Shown here: piece by piece, positions 52,075 through 60,994 of the stretch
How the letters are laid out: every line of letters starts with the position of its first letter
Numbering within the stretch: position 1 is the first letter of the stretch
Assembly (NCBI GenBank): GCA_902801365.1
Contig: CADCHY010000003.1
Coordinates: 1 to 64,000, forward strand
Direction: 5' to 3'
DNA length: 64,000 nucleotides
DNA from: an uncultured Succiniclasticum sp.
GTDB taxonomy: Bacteria; Bacillota; Negativicutes; Acidaminococcales; Acidaminococcaceae
Notes under the pieces: generated by a model
Told to the model about the DNA's origin: nothing
Databases searched by the model: none
Seen by the model: the letters and a program-made list of their open reading frames with translations, nothing else
Program-made: the position numbers and the translations under genes

Positions 52075-53715
52075 TTAGGACTTCTGCTCGCGCGCGGCGA
52101 CGATATCTAAAAGGTAGCAGGGGGTAAAGAACTTGTCCATGAACTGGTAGTAGCCGAGCAAGGGAAGGACGGCCTTATACTGGTCGGCCAACAGGCCCTG
52201 TTCGATACGCATTTCACCCGGCCCGGCGATGACCATGACGTTCTGGTCGTCAGCCGAGTACTCCTTCCATTCGACCTTGTCTGTCGACGGGTTGCCGCAG
52301 CGCGCGAAATTAGTCCACATCTGCTGAACGGCCGTGAAAATCTCATCGGAGATGTTCGTGCCGTTAAAGGGGCTGCCCGTTCCGACGCCGCGAAGGTTGA
52401 ACACGAATATGAGTTCCACGGAATGTGCTGCTCCAATCTCCGCAATGCTGCCCGGGTAAGACCAGTAGTAGCAGAACGTCTTGTTGAAGGCACTCTGCGC
52501 GTCGAGCTGTTGTAGCATGGGGACTCTGAACATGAGATCATTTATGAACTCCGTCTCAATAAGTCCCGGCTCCTGGGACCTGCAGACCCGCCAGAATTCC
52601 TCGTAATACTTCCTATCCTCTTCCTTTAGGCAGTGGGCTGCGTCCCCTACGGCGCGCTGGGCGAATATCTTTTGCTCTTCCAGGGTCAGGCCCGGGCCCT
52701 CGCCCATGAACAGCCTGGCCTCGTCGGCCGTGCTGCCTGCCATGATAGATATGTGCTTTGCGTAGCCTTTCCGGTACAGCTCGATGGGCGCCTCGGGGAG
52801 CACCTCTGTTCCGTAGTAGGGACAGGACGTGAAATTGCCGACCGCTCCGACATACGCCTCCTGGAGCTCCTCTTCGGTCAGCGCCATGATATCGTCCATG
52901 GTCTTGCAGCCGGTATACTCGAGCAGCGCCTTAGTCTTGCCCTGCGCGGCTTCGCAGTCGACCGGGAAGGCCAGGGTGGCCGAGCCGCTCTGGGCGATGA
53001 CCTTCTGGAAATACCGGTTCGCCTCCTTCATGACCGGCAGAATGGAGACCGAGCCGCCGCCGGCGCTTTGCCCGAAGATGGTTACGTTGTCGGGGTCGCC
53101 GCCGAAAGCGGCGATGTTCTCGTGCACCCACCTGAGCGCCATAGCCTGGTCCAGCAGGCCGTTGCAGGGCGCCGTCTTGAAGTTTTCGCCACCGGGCACC
53201 GACGAGAAGTCCATGAAGCCGTACATGTTCAGGCGATAGTTGATATTCACCATGATGATGTCACTATGCGCCTGGACGAGGTTAGCTCCGCTGTAGGAAA
53301 TCTGCGAGCCCGAGCCGACGACGTACGCCCCGCCGTGGATCCAGACCATCACCGGCTTCTTCCTGGTCTTGTCGTCGGCGTTAACCCAGATGTTCAGGTA
53401 GAGGCAGTCCTCGGAAACCCGCTTCTGTACGCAATCCTCATAGCCTAGTGAGCCGAAAGCACCCTTTCCGTAGTACCTGGCCTCGAAGACCCGGTCGCTC
53501 GCATCCACGTACTCCGGCGCCTTGAAGCGGCGCTTGCCCACGGGCGGCTTCGCGTAGGGGATGCCCAGCCACGACGCGACCCCGTGCTCCTCGGTTCCGA
53601 CGAATATGCCGTTCACACACTTCACGGCATGGACCTCGTCGTAGCCTCCCGTGATTTCGCTGTTCAAGTACTCGTACGGCTCGTAACTGATCAGATCCTT
53701 GAATTCTCTTTTCAT
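52075..53715 (-). CDS. Type-B carboxylesterase/lipase family protein, probably acquired
   Basis: An alpha/beta hydrolase of carboxylic esters, 546 residues. Motifs: EDCLYLNIWV (102-111), oxyanion-hole VMVWIHGGAYVVGSG, nucleophile elbow GQSAGGGS with Ser217, and a late catalytic His candidate in GAAHSVELIF. No signal peptide, so cytoplasmic. The coding sequence is visibly richer in G+C than its neighbours and prefers GAG/AAG and C/G-ending codons. Surrounding genes use GAA/AAA. AAAGGAA precedes the ATG. It stands alone between the comM hairpin and its own terminator. Horizontal acquisition is inferred from composition. Confidence 0.9.
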   Translation of the reverse strand: MKREFKDLISYEPYEYLNSEITGGYDEVHAVKCVNGIFVGTEEHGVASWLGIPYAKPPVGKRRFKAPEYVDASDRVFEARYYGKGAFGSLGYEDCVQKRVSEDCLYLNIWVNADDKTRKKPVMVWIHGGAYVVGSGSQISYSGANLVQAHSDIIMVNINYRLNMYGFMDFSSVPGGENFKTAPCNGLLDQAMALRWVHENIAAFGGDPDNVTIFGQSAGGGSVSILPVMKEANRYFQKVIAQSGSATLAFPVDCEAAQGKTKALLEYTGCKTMDDIMALTEEELQEAYVGAVGNFTSCPYYGTEVLPEAPIELYRKGYAKHISIMAGSTADEARLFMGEGPGLTLEEQKIFAQRAVGDAAHCLKEEDRKYYEEFWRVCRSQEPGLIETEFINDLMFRVPMLQQLDAQSAFNKTFCYYWSYPGSIAEIGAAHSVELIFVFNLRGVGTGSPFNGTNISDEIFTAVQQMWTNFARCGNPSTDKVEWKEYSADDQNVMVIAGPGEMRIEQGLLADQYKAVLPLLGYYQFMDKFFTPCYLLDIVAAREQKS

Positions 53716-53757
53716 GTCTCGAATTCCTTTCTTTCCCTATAATAGGAAATACTTTGT

Positions 53758-53783
53758 CACCGGACGCTTTTACACGCCCGGTG
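53758..53783 (-). terminator. Hairpin after comM, possible weak terminator
   Basis: CACCGG/CCGGTG arms (with a CGC/GCG extension) around a short loop, 35 nt after the comM stop. No T tract follows, so efficiency is doubtful. Confidence 0.4.
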
Positions 53784-53818
53784 AGGAGATTAAAACCTAA
53801 ACACTGCTAAGATACCGT

Positions 53819-55336
53819 TCACTGATTCACCTGTGTCCTCAACTGAATCGCCTCTGCAATATTTGACGGAAGAATGACATCACTTGCTTCCAAATCCGCA
53901 ATGGTACGGGCCACTTTCAGGATCCGGTCGTAGCTGCGGGCGCTGAGCCCCAGCTTGCAAAAGGCATTTTCCATCAACGTGTTGCAGGCCGCATCCAGTT
54001 TGCAGAACCGTTCCACCTGCCTGTGATTCATGGCGGCGTTACAGAAAACGCCGTACCGTTTTAACCGTTTCAGCTGAATATTTCGGGCTGTACAGACACG
54101 TGCACGAATCTGCGCTGATGTTTCTTCTGTCTCCGTGGTTCGCAGGTCTTCATATTTAACCCGGGGCACATGGATCTGCAGGTCAATGCGGTCGGACAAC
54201 GGACCGGATATTTTTCGCCGATACCGTTCAATCTCAAAGGGACGGCAGGTACATTCTTTTGTCCCGTCGCCAAGATAACCGCAGGGACAAGGATTCTGCG
54301 CACAACACAGAAGAAACGAAGCGGGAAAAATATAAGAACCATGCACCCGGTTAATTGTCACAAAATGATCTTCCAGCGGCTGGCGCAGCACTTCCAGCGC
54401 AGCCTTGGAAAACTCTGGAAACTCATCCAAAAACAGCACTCCATTGTGGCTCAGCGTCACCTCCCCCGGAACGGGAACCGAACCACCGCCAATCAGGGCG
54501 CTTAAGGTGATTGTATGGTGGGGACTGCGGAACGGCCGCCGGTTGATTAGGTTCGATTTGTTATTCAGCAGACCCGCAATGCTGTAGATTTTCGTAACCT
54601 CCAGCGCCTCTTCTTTGGTCATGGGCGGCAAAATGGTAGGCAGTCTCCGGGCCAGCATGGTCTTCCCGCTGCCGGGAGAACCTGTCAGCAGGATATTATG
54701 GCCGCCTGCCGCCGCAATTTCCAATGCCCGCTTCACCACTTTCTGTCCGTGAACGTCGGAAAAATCAATGTCGCCATTCTCCGGTTCTGTGAGTTCCAGT
54801 TCCTTATGCTGCAGCGGTTCCAGACAGGGGCGCAGCAAATGGGTCACCAGCTGCTTTAAATGCACCGGCGTGTAGATTGCGATACCGTCTACCAGCCGCC
54901 CTTCTTCCCCATTTCCCTGCGGAATGAAAACTTCGGGCGTTTGCCGACGACGGGCGTCCAACACCATGGGAAGAACCCCGTTTACTTCTCTGATTGCTCC
55001 CTCAAGGGAAAGTTCCCCGATAAACACCTTATCCTGAACTTTATCCTGAGGCAGCACTCCGAGAGAGACCAGAATTCCAACTGCGATGGGCAGGTCCAGC
55101 CCGCTTCCGTCCTTGCGCAAATTGGCCGGCGCCAGATTCACCGTGATCCGGTTCTGCGGAAAAGGAAAGCCTGAATTCTTCAGCGCCGTCCGCACCCGCT
55201 CCCTGGATTCGCGAATCGCCATGTCCGGCAGGCCTACGATTTCAAAAGCAGGCAGACCCCGTTCAATGTCCACCTCCACAACCACTCCCGCACCGTTTAA
55301 TCCAACCGGCGTTTCGCCTGACACTCTTGCGTACAA
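53819..55336 (-). CDS. comM: ComM/YifB-family Mg-chelatase-like AAA+ ATPase
   Basis: Hexameric helicase-like ATPase aiding branch migration during natural transformation in studied bacteria. 505 residues. N-terminal Lon-like domain: ARVSGETPVGLNGAGVVVEVDIERGLPAFEIVGLPDMAIRESRERVRTAL, ITVNLAPANLRKDGSGLDLPIAVGIL. The AAA core has Walker A LTGSPGSGKTMLARRLP, Walker B GVLFLDEFPEF, and zinc-type cysteines CCAQNPCPCGYLGDGTKECTC. C-terminal Mg-chelatase part: RSYDRILKVARTIADLE. Downstream of yraN. Confidence 0.94.
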   Translation of the reverse strand: MYARVSGETPVGLNGAGVVVEVDIERGLPAFEIVGLPDMAIRESRERVRTALKNSGFPFPQNRITVNLAPANLRKDGSGLDLPIAVGILVSLGVLPQDKVQDKVFIGELSLEGAIREVNGVLPMVLDARRRQTPEVFIPQGNGEEGRLVDGIAIYTPVHLKQLVTHLLRPCLEPLQHKELELTEPENGDIDFSDVHGQKVVKRALEIAAAGGHNILLTGSPGSGKTMLARRLPTILPPMTKEEALEVTKIYSIAGLLNNKSNLINRRPFRSPHHTITLSALIGGGSVPVPGEVTLSHNGVLFLDEFPEFSKAALEVLRQPLEDHFVTINRVHGSYIFPASFLLCCAQNPCPCGYLGDGTKECTCRPFEIERYRRKISGPLSDRIDLQIHVPRVKYEDLRTTETEETSAQIRARVCTARNIQLKRLKRYGVFCNAAMNHRQVERFCKLDAACNTLMENAFCKLGLSARSYDRILKVARTIADLEASDVILPSNIAEAIQLRTQVNQ

Positions 55337-55429
55337 ATACCATCACGCTCCTTTTCAATCATAAATAAGGGTATAACTAATTCGCCTCTTTTGAATACTA
55401 TGATCATCATTAAAAACTCTCGTCTGCTT

Positions 55430-55864
55430 TTAAAAACATCTCTGAAGCCAGCGGATTTTTGCTGTTGCGCCCACGACCCACACTTCAATGACATCAAAGC
55501 AGAGATCTGAATAATACTGTTCCTGTTCCTGCAACCAGATCAGCGCTGTTTTGCGTAATTTTTGCTGCTTTGTATAGGTGACCGCAGCACCGGGAGTACC
55601 GTACTCCATTCCTGTCCGGGTCTTCACTTCCACAAAATGCACACTGTTTCCCCACTGTGCCGAAGCAGCATCGCTCATTTTCTGAAACGCATCATCAAAA
55701 CACATTTCATTCTCAAAACCATCCGGGGCCGGTTTTACCGCAACCAGGTCCAATTCTCCCCAACGGCTGTGATAGTTTCGCCCCACAACTTGCAGACCTT
55801 TCCGTTCCAGAAATTCTGCGGCTATCTCTTCACCCCGTCTGCCGATTTCCTTTTTGCTTAAAAT
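55430..55864 (-). CDS. yraN: YraN family protein (UPF0102), apparently with a non-standard start
   Basis: An endonuclease-like fold protein of unknown role. The conserved N-terminus is encoded only upstream of the first standard start codon. Codons 55858-55787 give SKKEIGRRGEEIAAEFLERKGLQVV, then GRNYHSRWGELDLVAV and HFVEVKTRTGMEYG. The first GTG (55786) would delete the family's GxxGE..A motif. In this frame the only preceding codons after the rnhB TGA (55868-55870) are ATC, ATT and TTA. ATT 55862-55864 lies 8 nt from GGAGG, an ideal spacing. AUU start or TGA readthrough from rnhB are the options. C-terminus at 55430 is normal. Confidence 0.82.
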   Translation of the reverse strand: MLSKKEIGRRGEEIAAEFLERKGLQVVGRNYHSRWGELDLVAVKPAPDGFENEMCFDDAFQKMSDAASAQWGNSVHFVEVKTRTGMEYGTPGAAVTYTKQQKLRKTALIWLQEQEQYYSDLCFDVIEVWVVGATAKIRWLQRCF

Positions 55865-55867
55865 GAT

Positions 55868-56722
55868 TCACGCCTCCAAATCTTCCAGCAACGCTTTCAA
55901 GCCCGCGTCTTCCTTTCCGTTTTCCGGTTCGAACAGATAATTGTCCCGCTCTTCCACCGGTGGAAGATTCATACTGCGGATTGGTTCGTAACTGCGGCGG
56001 TGGATCTTCGTGGCGCCGAACTGGCGGATTGCGTCCATGTGCAACTGACTGCCGTACCCTTTGTTCTGGGCCAGTCCGTATTGTGGATAAACCAAAGCCA
56101 GTTCCTGCATGAGGCGGTCACGGGTTACCTTGGCCACAACGGAAGCCGCGGCAATGGAAGCGCTCAGGGCATCGCCGTGGATGATGGGAACGGTCTCAAT
56201 GCCTTCCACATGAGGGTGCATGGCATCCACCAGCGCCACCTGGGGACGCACCCGCATCTGCCGTAAAATCTGCTCCATGCCTTCCTGGGTTGCGCGGTAT
56301 ATATTCTCCTTATCAATGTTGGAAATACTGACAACATTGACAAGCACGGCAACCGCCTTTTCCAGAATTTCCGGATACAGCGATTCGCGTTTTGCTTCGC
56401 TCAACTTTTTGCTGTCGTTCAGGCCGGCGATAAACACGTCCTCCGGCAAAATGACCCCAGCGATGACCAGCGGGCCGGCCAGCGGGCCCCGGCCTGCTTC
56501 GTCCACGCCCACTATATATTGGATGCCGGGCAATGCCATATATTCTTTTTCATAATTCAGCATGTTGGCAAAACGCTGGCGTTCCTGTTTTTCCTTTTCC
56601 CGTTTTTTATCATACGCTGCCAGCAGTTTCTGCACACCGGCGCGTTCGTCCTTCTTCAGTTCAGCCAGCTGCTCTTCTGTAGGATTCCCGGCTAATATGG
56701 TTTTGATTTCTGCTAATTTCAT
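55868..56722 (-). CDS. rnhB: Ribonuclease HII
   Basis: Cleaves RNA in RNA-DNA hybrids and single misincorporated ribonucleotides. 284 residues. An N-terminal helical extension (~70 residues, KLAEIKTILAGNPTEEQLAELKKDERAGVQKLLAAYDKK) precedes the catalytic domain. That domain carries VGVDEAGRGPLAGPLVIAGVIL (first Asp-Glu), LNDSKKLSEAKRE, and VALVDAMHP. Later: HGDALSASIAAASVVAKVTRDRLM. GGAGGAAAA precedes ATG 56720-56722; an in-frame ATG at 56764 is upstream of the site. Its stop is immediately followed, in the same frame, by yraN. Confidence 0.95.
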   Translation of the reverse strand: MKLAEIKTILAGNPTEEQLAELKKDERAGVQKLLAAYDKKREKEKQERQRFANMLNYEKEYMALPGIQYIVGVDEAGRGPLAGPLVIAGVILPEDVFIAGLNDSKKLSEAKRESLYPEILEKAVAVLVNVVSISNIDKENIYRATQEGMEQILRQMRVRPQVALVDAMHPHVEGIETVPIIHGDALSASIAAASVVAKVTRDRLMQELALVYPQYGLAQNKGYGSQLHMDAIRQFGATKIHRRSYEPIRSMNLPPVEERDNYLFEPENGKEDAGLKALLEDLEA

Positions 56723-56848
56723 AGGCTTTTCCTCCCCGGATGAAACCTGTCTGCATTGCTTCATCCTGTTTCTTTTTCAGGTAAGAAATACTTATTTCTT
56801 AAATTGTACCGCCTGCCCTGCCCTTTTGGCAACCTTATTTCCGCCAAT

Positions 56849-56877
56849 AAAAAAGCCGGCCCTGAGCCGGCATTTTT
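56849..56877 (-). terminator. Terminator of rbgA
   Basis: GCCGGC-TCAG-GGCCGGC stem followed by six T on the minus strand, ~45 nt after the rbgA stop. It splits rnhB-yraN from the lepB-rbgA unit. Confidence 0.9.
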
Positions 56878-56916
56878 ATTTGGTTCTTGCAGATTATTAT
56901 CTGCTGCAGGTAACGT

Positions 56917-57780
56917 TTACACTGGTTCATCCAATGTGAAGCGTCCCATCTTCGCGGTTTTAAATTCATAAAGTACCATCTGCTCCACTTTGTTCATGTC
57001 CAGAACTCCGCCGGCTTTCACACAGCCCCGGGCGGCGCCGATTTTTTCCATAACGGTTTCCGCCGTATCTTCCGGGTCCAGTGTGATATGGTAAAACATA
57101 GCCAGCTGCTGCGGATATTTCTCCAGCATTTCCTGAAGCAGCAGGACCAGCGCGTCCCTGCGGTCATAGATGTCATCTTTTACCGCTCCGGTCAGGGCCA
57201 GATGCAGTCCTGTTTCCGGATCCTCAAACTTAGGCCATAGTACACCGGGAGTGTCCAGCAGCTGCAAACCCTTGGCGATGTTCACCCACTGCTTCTGTTT
57301 CGTCACGCCGGGACGGTCGGAAGCAATGGCTTTTACCTGCCCCGCCAGCCGGTTGATCAGCGTGGATTTCCCCACGTTGGGCACGCCCACGATCATGAGC
57401 CGGACGTCACGGTTCTTCACGCCTTTTTTCAGCCACTTCTCCGTTATGGGTCTTGCGGCTTCTTTCACCAGGCTGATCATCTGCTTGACGCCTTTACCTG
57501 TATGACAGTCAATGGAACAGACCGGCACACCCTCCTGTTTCAGCTTCTGCAGCCAGGCTTCGGTCTTGACCGGGTCGGCCATATCCATTTTGTTCAGCGC
57601 AATAACACGGGGCTTACTCCCCGCCATCTGGCGCAGCATGGGGTTGATGCTGGAACCGGGAATGCGTGCATCCAGCAGCTCCACCACCACGTCCACCAAA
57701 CCCAGCTGTCCCTCCATCATCCGCCGGGCTTTGGTCATATGTCCCGGGAACCATTGAATTTTAAAATCCTTTACATCCAT
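56917..57780 (-). CDS. rbgA: Ribosome biogenesis GTPase RbgA (YlqF)
   Basis: A circularly permuted GTPase for late 50S assembly. 287 residues. Motif order G4 VIALNKMDMADP, G5 CSIDCHTGKG, G1 IVGVPNVGKSTLINRLAG, G2/G3 GVTKQKQWV and LLDTPGVLWPKFEDP, confirming permutation. N-terminal IQWFPGHMTKARRMMEGQLGLVDVVVELLDARIPGSS is characteristic. GAGG lies 5 nt before ATG 57778-57780, which starts 7 nt after the lepB stop. Confidence 0.96.
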   Translation of the reverse strand: MDVKDFKIQWFPGHMTKARRMMEGQLGLVDVVVELLDARIPGSSINPMLRQMAGSKPRVIALNKMDMADPVKTEAWLQKLKQEGVPVCSIDCHTGKGVKQMISLVKEAARPITEKWLKKGVKNRDVRLMIVGVPNVGKSTLINRLAGQVKAIASDRPGVTKQKQWVNIAKGLQLLDTPGVLWPKFEDPETGLHLALTGAVKDDIYDRRDALVLLLQEMLEKYPQQLAMFYHITLDPEDTAETVMEKIGAARGCVKAGGVLDMNKVEQMVLYEFKTAKMGRFTLDEPV

Positions 57781-57787
57781 AACGACC

Positions 57788-58339
57788 TCACGGCAGTTTA
57801 CGGAACCTTTCAAAAGGCCAGAACACAACGGCAGCCTTGCCTTTTACCAGACGCAGCGGCACAAAGTCCACATCCGCGAAGCGGCTGTCTTCCGAATTGT
57901 TCCGGTTGTCGCCCAGCACGAAGATGTGATCCTTGGGCACCAGGCTCTTGCGGTAATTGGAATGGTTCAGACCTTTCGAATCTTCCTTCCATGTGTAGGG
58001 CTCGTCGATCTTCTTCCCGTTGATCAGCACGGCACCGTCACGCATTTCCACCGTGTCGCCGCCTACCGCGATGACGCGTTTGATAAAATCGCGGCTCTCG
58101 TCTTTCGGATAACGGAACACGACGATTTCATTCCGCTTCGGATCGTCCAGAAAATACCCGAATTTGTTTACGATCAGCCGTTCCTGATTGAACAGCGTCG
58201 GATACATGGAAGTCCCTTCCACTTTATAAGGTTCAAAAATAAAAGTTCGGATACAAAAGGCCAGCGCTACCGCGACGATGATAGACACGAGCCAGTCGTT
58301 CAGCGAATCCTGAAAGGATCCTCCGGATTTATCGCTCAT
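57788..58339 (-). CDS. lepB: Signal peptidase I
   Basis: Removes signal peptides from exported preproteins. 183 residues. One N-terminal membrane helix (WLVSIIVAVALAFCIRTFIF) leads into catalytic Ser in VEGTSMYPTL and catalytic Lys in RDFIKRVIAVGGDTVEM. The C-terminal box is FVLGDNRNNSEDSR. GAGGGG precedes ATG 58337-58339. Cotranscribed with rbgA. Single-helix type is typical of Firmicutes. Confidence 0.96.
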   Translation of the reverse strand: MSDKSGGSFQDSLNDWLVSIIVAVALAFCIRTFIFEPYKVEGTSMYPTLFNQERLIVNKFGYFLDDPKRNEIVVFRYPKDESRDFIKRVIAVGGDTVEMRDGAVLINGKKIDEPYTWKEDSKGLNHSNYRKSLVPKDHIFVLGDNRNNSEDSRFADVDFVPLRLVKGKAAVVFWPFERFRKLP

Positions 58340-58476
58340 ACAGTTTACCCCTCTCACTATGCAAATCGATCCAGATACTGTCAGGAAATCCCAATCAGGC
58401 TGAAGTACAAACCGCCTGCTTAAACCGGCACTTCCCTAAGCAGTGAACCGAACGGTTTCCTGTTATTCACTGATAA

Positions 58477-58507
58477 CAAAAAAGAGGACTGCCTTTGCAG
58501 CCCCCTT
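58477..58507 (-). terminator. Terminator of rplS
   Basis: AGGGGGCTGC-AAAG-GCAGTCCTCT (wobbles included) followed by TTTTTTG on the minus strand, 12 nt past the stop codon. Confidence 0.85.
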
Positions 58508-58518
58508 TATGCACCAGA

Positions 58519-58860
58519 TTAGCGGCGTTCACGGATACGAGCAGCTTTACCGGTAAGGTTACGCAGATAGTACAGCTTCGCTCTGCGAACAACACCCTTG
58601 CGCGCTACTACGATCTTCTCCAGACGCGGGCTGTGTACCGGGAACGTTCTTTCTACGCCTACACCGTAGGAGATACGGCGGACGGTGAACATTTCGCGGA
58701 CACCGGAACCACTCCGGGAAATTACAACGCCTTCAAATAACTGTACGCGTTCACGTGTACCTTCAACAACCTTAACATAAACTTTAACGGTGTCGCCGGC
58801 ACGGAACTCGGGGATATCAGAACGTAACTGTTCTTTATCCAGTGCTTCAATGATGTTCAT
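58519..58860 (-). CDS. rplS: 50S ribosomal protein L19
   Basis: A large-subunit ribosomal protein near the 30S interface. 113 residues, family length. Conserved blocks: [110 protein letters not shown] precedes the ATG. Own strong promoter and terminator. Confidence 0.98.
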   Translation of the reverse strand: MNIIEALDKEQLRSDIPEFRAGDTVKVYVKVVEGTRERVQLFEGVVISRSGSGVREMFTVRRISYGVGVERTFPVHSPRLEKIVVARKGVVRRAKLYYLRNLTGKAARIRERR

Positions 58861-58936
58861 GTTTTCCTCCTAAATCATAGACGTTCATGCGACTTACGAA
58901 TGCTGCACAGCGGACCGTCCGTTTTACACGTGTAGT

Positions 58937-58965
58937 ATTTTACCACACAAGTAATTACGTTGCAA
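58937..58965 (-). promoter_or_regulatory. Promoter of rplS
   Basis: Minus-strand -35 TTGCAA (58960-58965), 17-nt spacer, -10 TAAAAT (58937-58942) with extended TGG. Located ~70 nt before rplS, after the trmD stop. Confidence 0.82.
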
Positions 58966-59005
58966 GCTTTTTTTATAAAACTTACAACTATTTCTTACAA
59001 TAAAA

Positions 59006-59734
59006 TTATAATTCTTCCTTGATTTCTTCCAGCAGCTTCTTATCCTGCTTATCCGGCTCTTCCGGCAGCATATCCGGACGCAACAGATACGTAGCCTTCA
59101 ACGCCTGTTTCCGCCGCCACCGGGCAATCAGTTTGTGATTGCCGCTGCGCAGTACTTCCGGCACTTCCATGCCTTCAAACTCCACCGGGCGGGTGTATTG
59201 GGGATATTCCAGCAACCCGCTGGAAAAGGAATCCTCTTCCGCGCTGGCCAGCTTTCCCAGCACGCCGGGCACAAACCGGCTTACCGCATCCATGATCATC
59301 AGGGCGGGCATTTCGCCCCCTGTCAGGACAAAATCTCCGATACTGATCTTTAAATCCACCCAATGATAGATGCGTTCGTCAAAGCCTTCATAATGCCCGC
59401 AGACAAAGATCAGGCCCATTTCGTTTTTCGCCCACTCTTCCGCCAGAGACTGTTTAAACGTGCATCCTCCCGGGCTCATGGCAATGACAGGAGCTCCCGG
59501 CGCTTTGGCCTTAGCCACTCTGATGGCTTCCACCACCGGTTCCGGTTTCAGCACCATTCCCACGCCGCCCCCAAAAGGCGCGTCGTCCACCGAATGATGC
59601 CGATCCAGGGAAAAATCCCGCGGGTTGATGCATTCCATCTGAAGGATGCCTGTATCCATGGCGCGCTTCAGCATGCTGTGGCCTGCCGCGGCTTCAATCT
59701 GTTCCGGGAACAGGGTGACAAAGATAAATTTCAT
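59006..59734 (-). CDS. trmD: tRNA (guanine-N1-)-methyltransferase
   Basis: Methylates G37 of certain tRNAs to prevent frameshifting. 242 residues. The SPOUT knot is visible: DAPFGGGVGMVLKPEPVVEA, VIAMSPGGCTFKQSLAEEW, LIFVCGHYEGFDERIYHWVDLKISIGDFVLTGGE. The catalytic Asp is in the SIGDFVLTGGEMPALMIMDAVSR region. The C-terminal domain has EYPQYTRPVEFEGMEVPEVLRSGNH. GAGGAAGAG precedes the ATG. It follows rimM by 52 nt in the usual order. Confidence 0.97.
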   Translation of the reverse strand: MKFIFVTLFPEQIEAAAGHSMLKRAMDTGILQMECINPRDFSLDRHHSVDDAPFGGGVGMVLKPEPVVEAIRVAKAKAPGAPVIAMSPGGCTFKQSLAEEWAKNEMGLIFVCGHYEGFDERIYHWVDLKISIGDFVLTGGEMPALMIMDAVSRFVPGVLGKLASAEEDSFSSGLLEYPQYTRPVEFEGMEVPEVLRSGNHKLIARWRRKQALKATYLLRPDMLPEEPDKQDKKLLEEIKEEL

Positions 59735-59786
59735 CGTATCTCTTCCTCATTGCTGATGCCCCGCGCGGGCATTTCACAAAGAACGG

Positions 59787-60293
59787 TCAGCGTATTTCTT
59801 CCTCGTCCCATTCCGGCAGGCGGACAACGATCCGCCGGTTTGGCAGATCGATCTCCCGGATGTTCTCGGGAATGTTTGCAACCAGGATATCCCTACCTTC
59901 CGGAGGCTGGATTACATATACATCCCTGCTGCCGGTTTGCAGCACGTCTTTGAATACGCCAATCTGTTTTCCCTCTTCATCCACTACCGGCAGACCGATT
60001 AAGTCGCCCACATAATAACGGCCTTCCGGAAGCTCCGGCATATCTTCCCGGTACACGGACACTTTCTGACCCCGCAGTTTTTCCGCCTCCTCTATGGAGG
60101 TAATTTCTTTCACGGTAACCAGCATGATGTTTTTATGAGGCCGGGCCTTTACGATCTGCAGCCGCCGTTCGTCGGGCAGAAGCAGATAGTCCATGTCCAT
60201 GAACAGTTGCGTGTTGGACGTTAACGGCATAATACGTAAATCGCCCCGCACACCGTGCGGAGCGACTATCTGGCCTAATACAACTTTTTGCAT
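59787..60293 (-). CDS. rimM: 16S rRNA processing protein RimM
   Basis: A 30S maturation factor binding S19. 168 residues. N-terminal: VVLGQIVAPHGVRGDLRIMPLTSNTQLFMDMDYLLL; C-terminal PRC barrel: RYYVGDLIGLPVVDEEGKQIGVFKDVLQTGSRDVYVIQPPEGRDILVANIPENIREIDLPNRRIVVRLPE. ATG 60291-60293 is chosen; GTG 60305 overlaps the ylqD stop (ATGTGA). The ribosome site is weak in both cases. Confidence 0.96.
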   Translation of the reverse strand: MQKVVLGQIVAPHGVRGDLRIMPLTSNTQLFMDMDYLLLPDERRLQIVKARPHKNIMLVTVKEITSIEEAEKLRGQKVSVYREDMPELPEGRYYVGDLIGLPVVDEEGKQIGVFKDVLQTGSRDVYVIQPPEGRDILVANIPENIREIDLPNRRIVVRLPEWDEEEIR

Positions 60294-60301
60294 TGCGTTT
60301 C

Positions 60302-60712
60302 TCACATACGGAAAGCGATGATCTTTCCGTCTTCCGTTAAAATTTCCGCACCCATCAGCGCCTGCAGGTTATCGCCGATTTTGACTTCAACCATGCGTTC
60401 CATCGGGGTTCCATAGCCGATTTCCGCGCCAAGCTGCAGATTGTTCGCCTGCTTCAGCTGTTCTTCCGCTTCCGCTTTCGCATCGGTGCGTTTTCTGCGT
60501 TCCACTTCAATCTGCTCGCGCAAACGGGGAGCTGCGGAAAGATCGTTGGCAGCCTGATTCATTACCTGTTTCGCCTGGAAATCAAACTGATTCAGGTCTG
60601 CTTCCATTTGTTTTATCGTGTTTTGGAGATCTCCAATTATTTTCAGTTTCAAATCTTCTGTAACTTTTGCCTTAATCGCAACGGGAACACGAATCCACAT
60701 AGAATCTGCCAT
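60302..60712 (-). CDS. ylqD: YlqD family protein
   Basis: 136 residues. A short beta start (WIRVPVAIKAKVTED) leads into a long coiled coil (LKLKIIGDLQNTIKQMEADLNQFDFQAKQVMNQAAND, RLREQIEVERRKRTDAKAEAEEQLKQ), then a small beta domain (VEVKIGDNLQALMGAEILTEDGKIIAF). It sits between khpA and rimM as in other Firmicutes. Function unknown. GGTGG precedes ATG 60710-60712. Confidence 0.93.
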   Translation of the reverse strand: MADSMWIRVPVAIKAKVTEDLKLKIIGDLQNTIKQMEADLNQFDFQAKQVMNQAANDLSAAPRLREQIEVERRKRTDAKAEAEEQLKQANNLQLGAEIGYGTPMERMVEVKIGDNLQALMGAEILTEDGKIIAFRM

Positions 60713-60744
60713 AATTACCACCTTTACGTACCAGCTATTAATCT

Positions 60745-60975
60745 TTACTCAACGATCTCTACGATAACTTTCACATTCTCACGGGTTGCAACCGCCTTCA
60801 TAACGGAGCGGATCGCTTTCGCTATGCGGCCCTGTTTGCCGATTACTTTACCCATATCATCAGGGGCAACATGGAGGCGGAGTACAGTTGTTGTACCGGT
60901 TGTTTCCTCCTCCACTGTCACTGCCGACGGATTGCTAACCAGAGATTTGGCCATAACTTCTACCAATTCCTTCAT
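60745..60975 (-). CDS. khpA: KH-domain RNA-binding protein KhpA (YlqC)
   Basis: 76 residues with one type-II KH domain. RNA-binding GxxG loop: DDMGKVIGKQGRIAKAIRSVMKAVA. It works with KhpB in RNA binding and cell-shape control in other Firmicutes. GGGGG precedes ATG 60973-60975. It is 19 nt after rpsP. Confidence 0.95.
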   Translation of the reverse strand: MKELVEVMAKSLVSNPSAVTVEEETTGTTTVLRLHVAPDDMGKVIGKQGRIAKAIRSVMKAVATRENVKVIVEIVE

Positions 60976-60994
60976 GCAAATCACGCCCCCTTAA

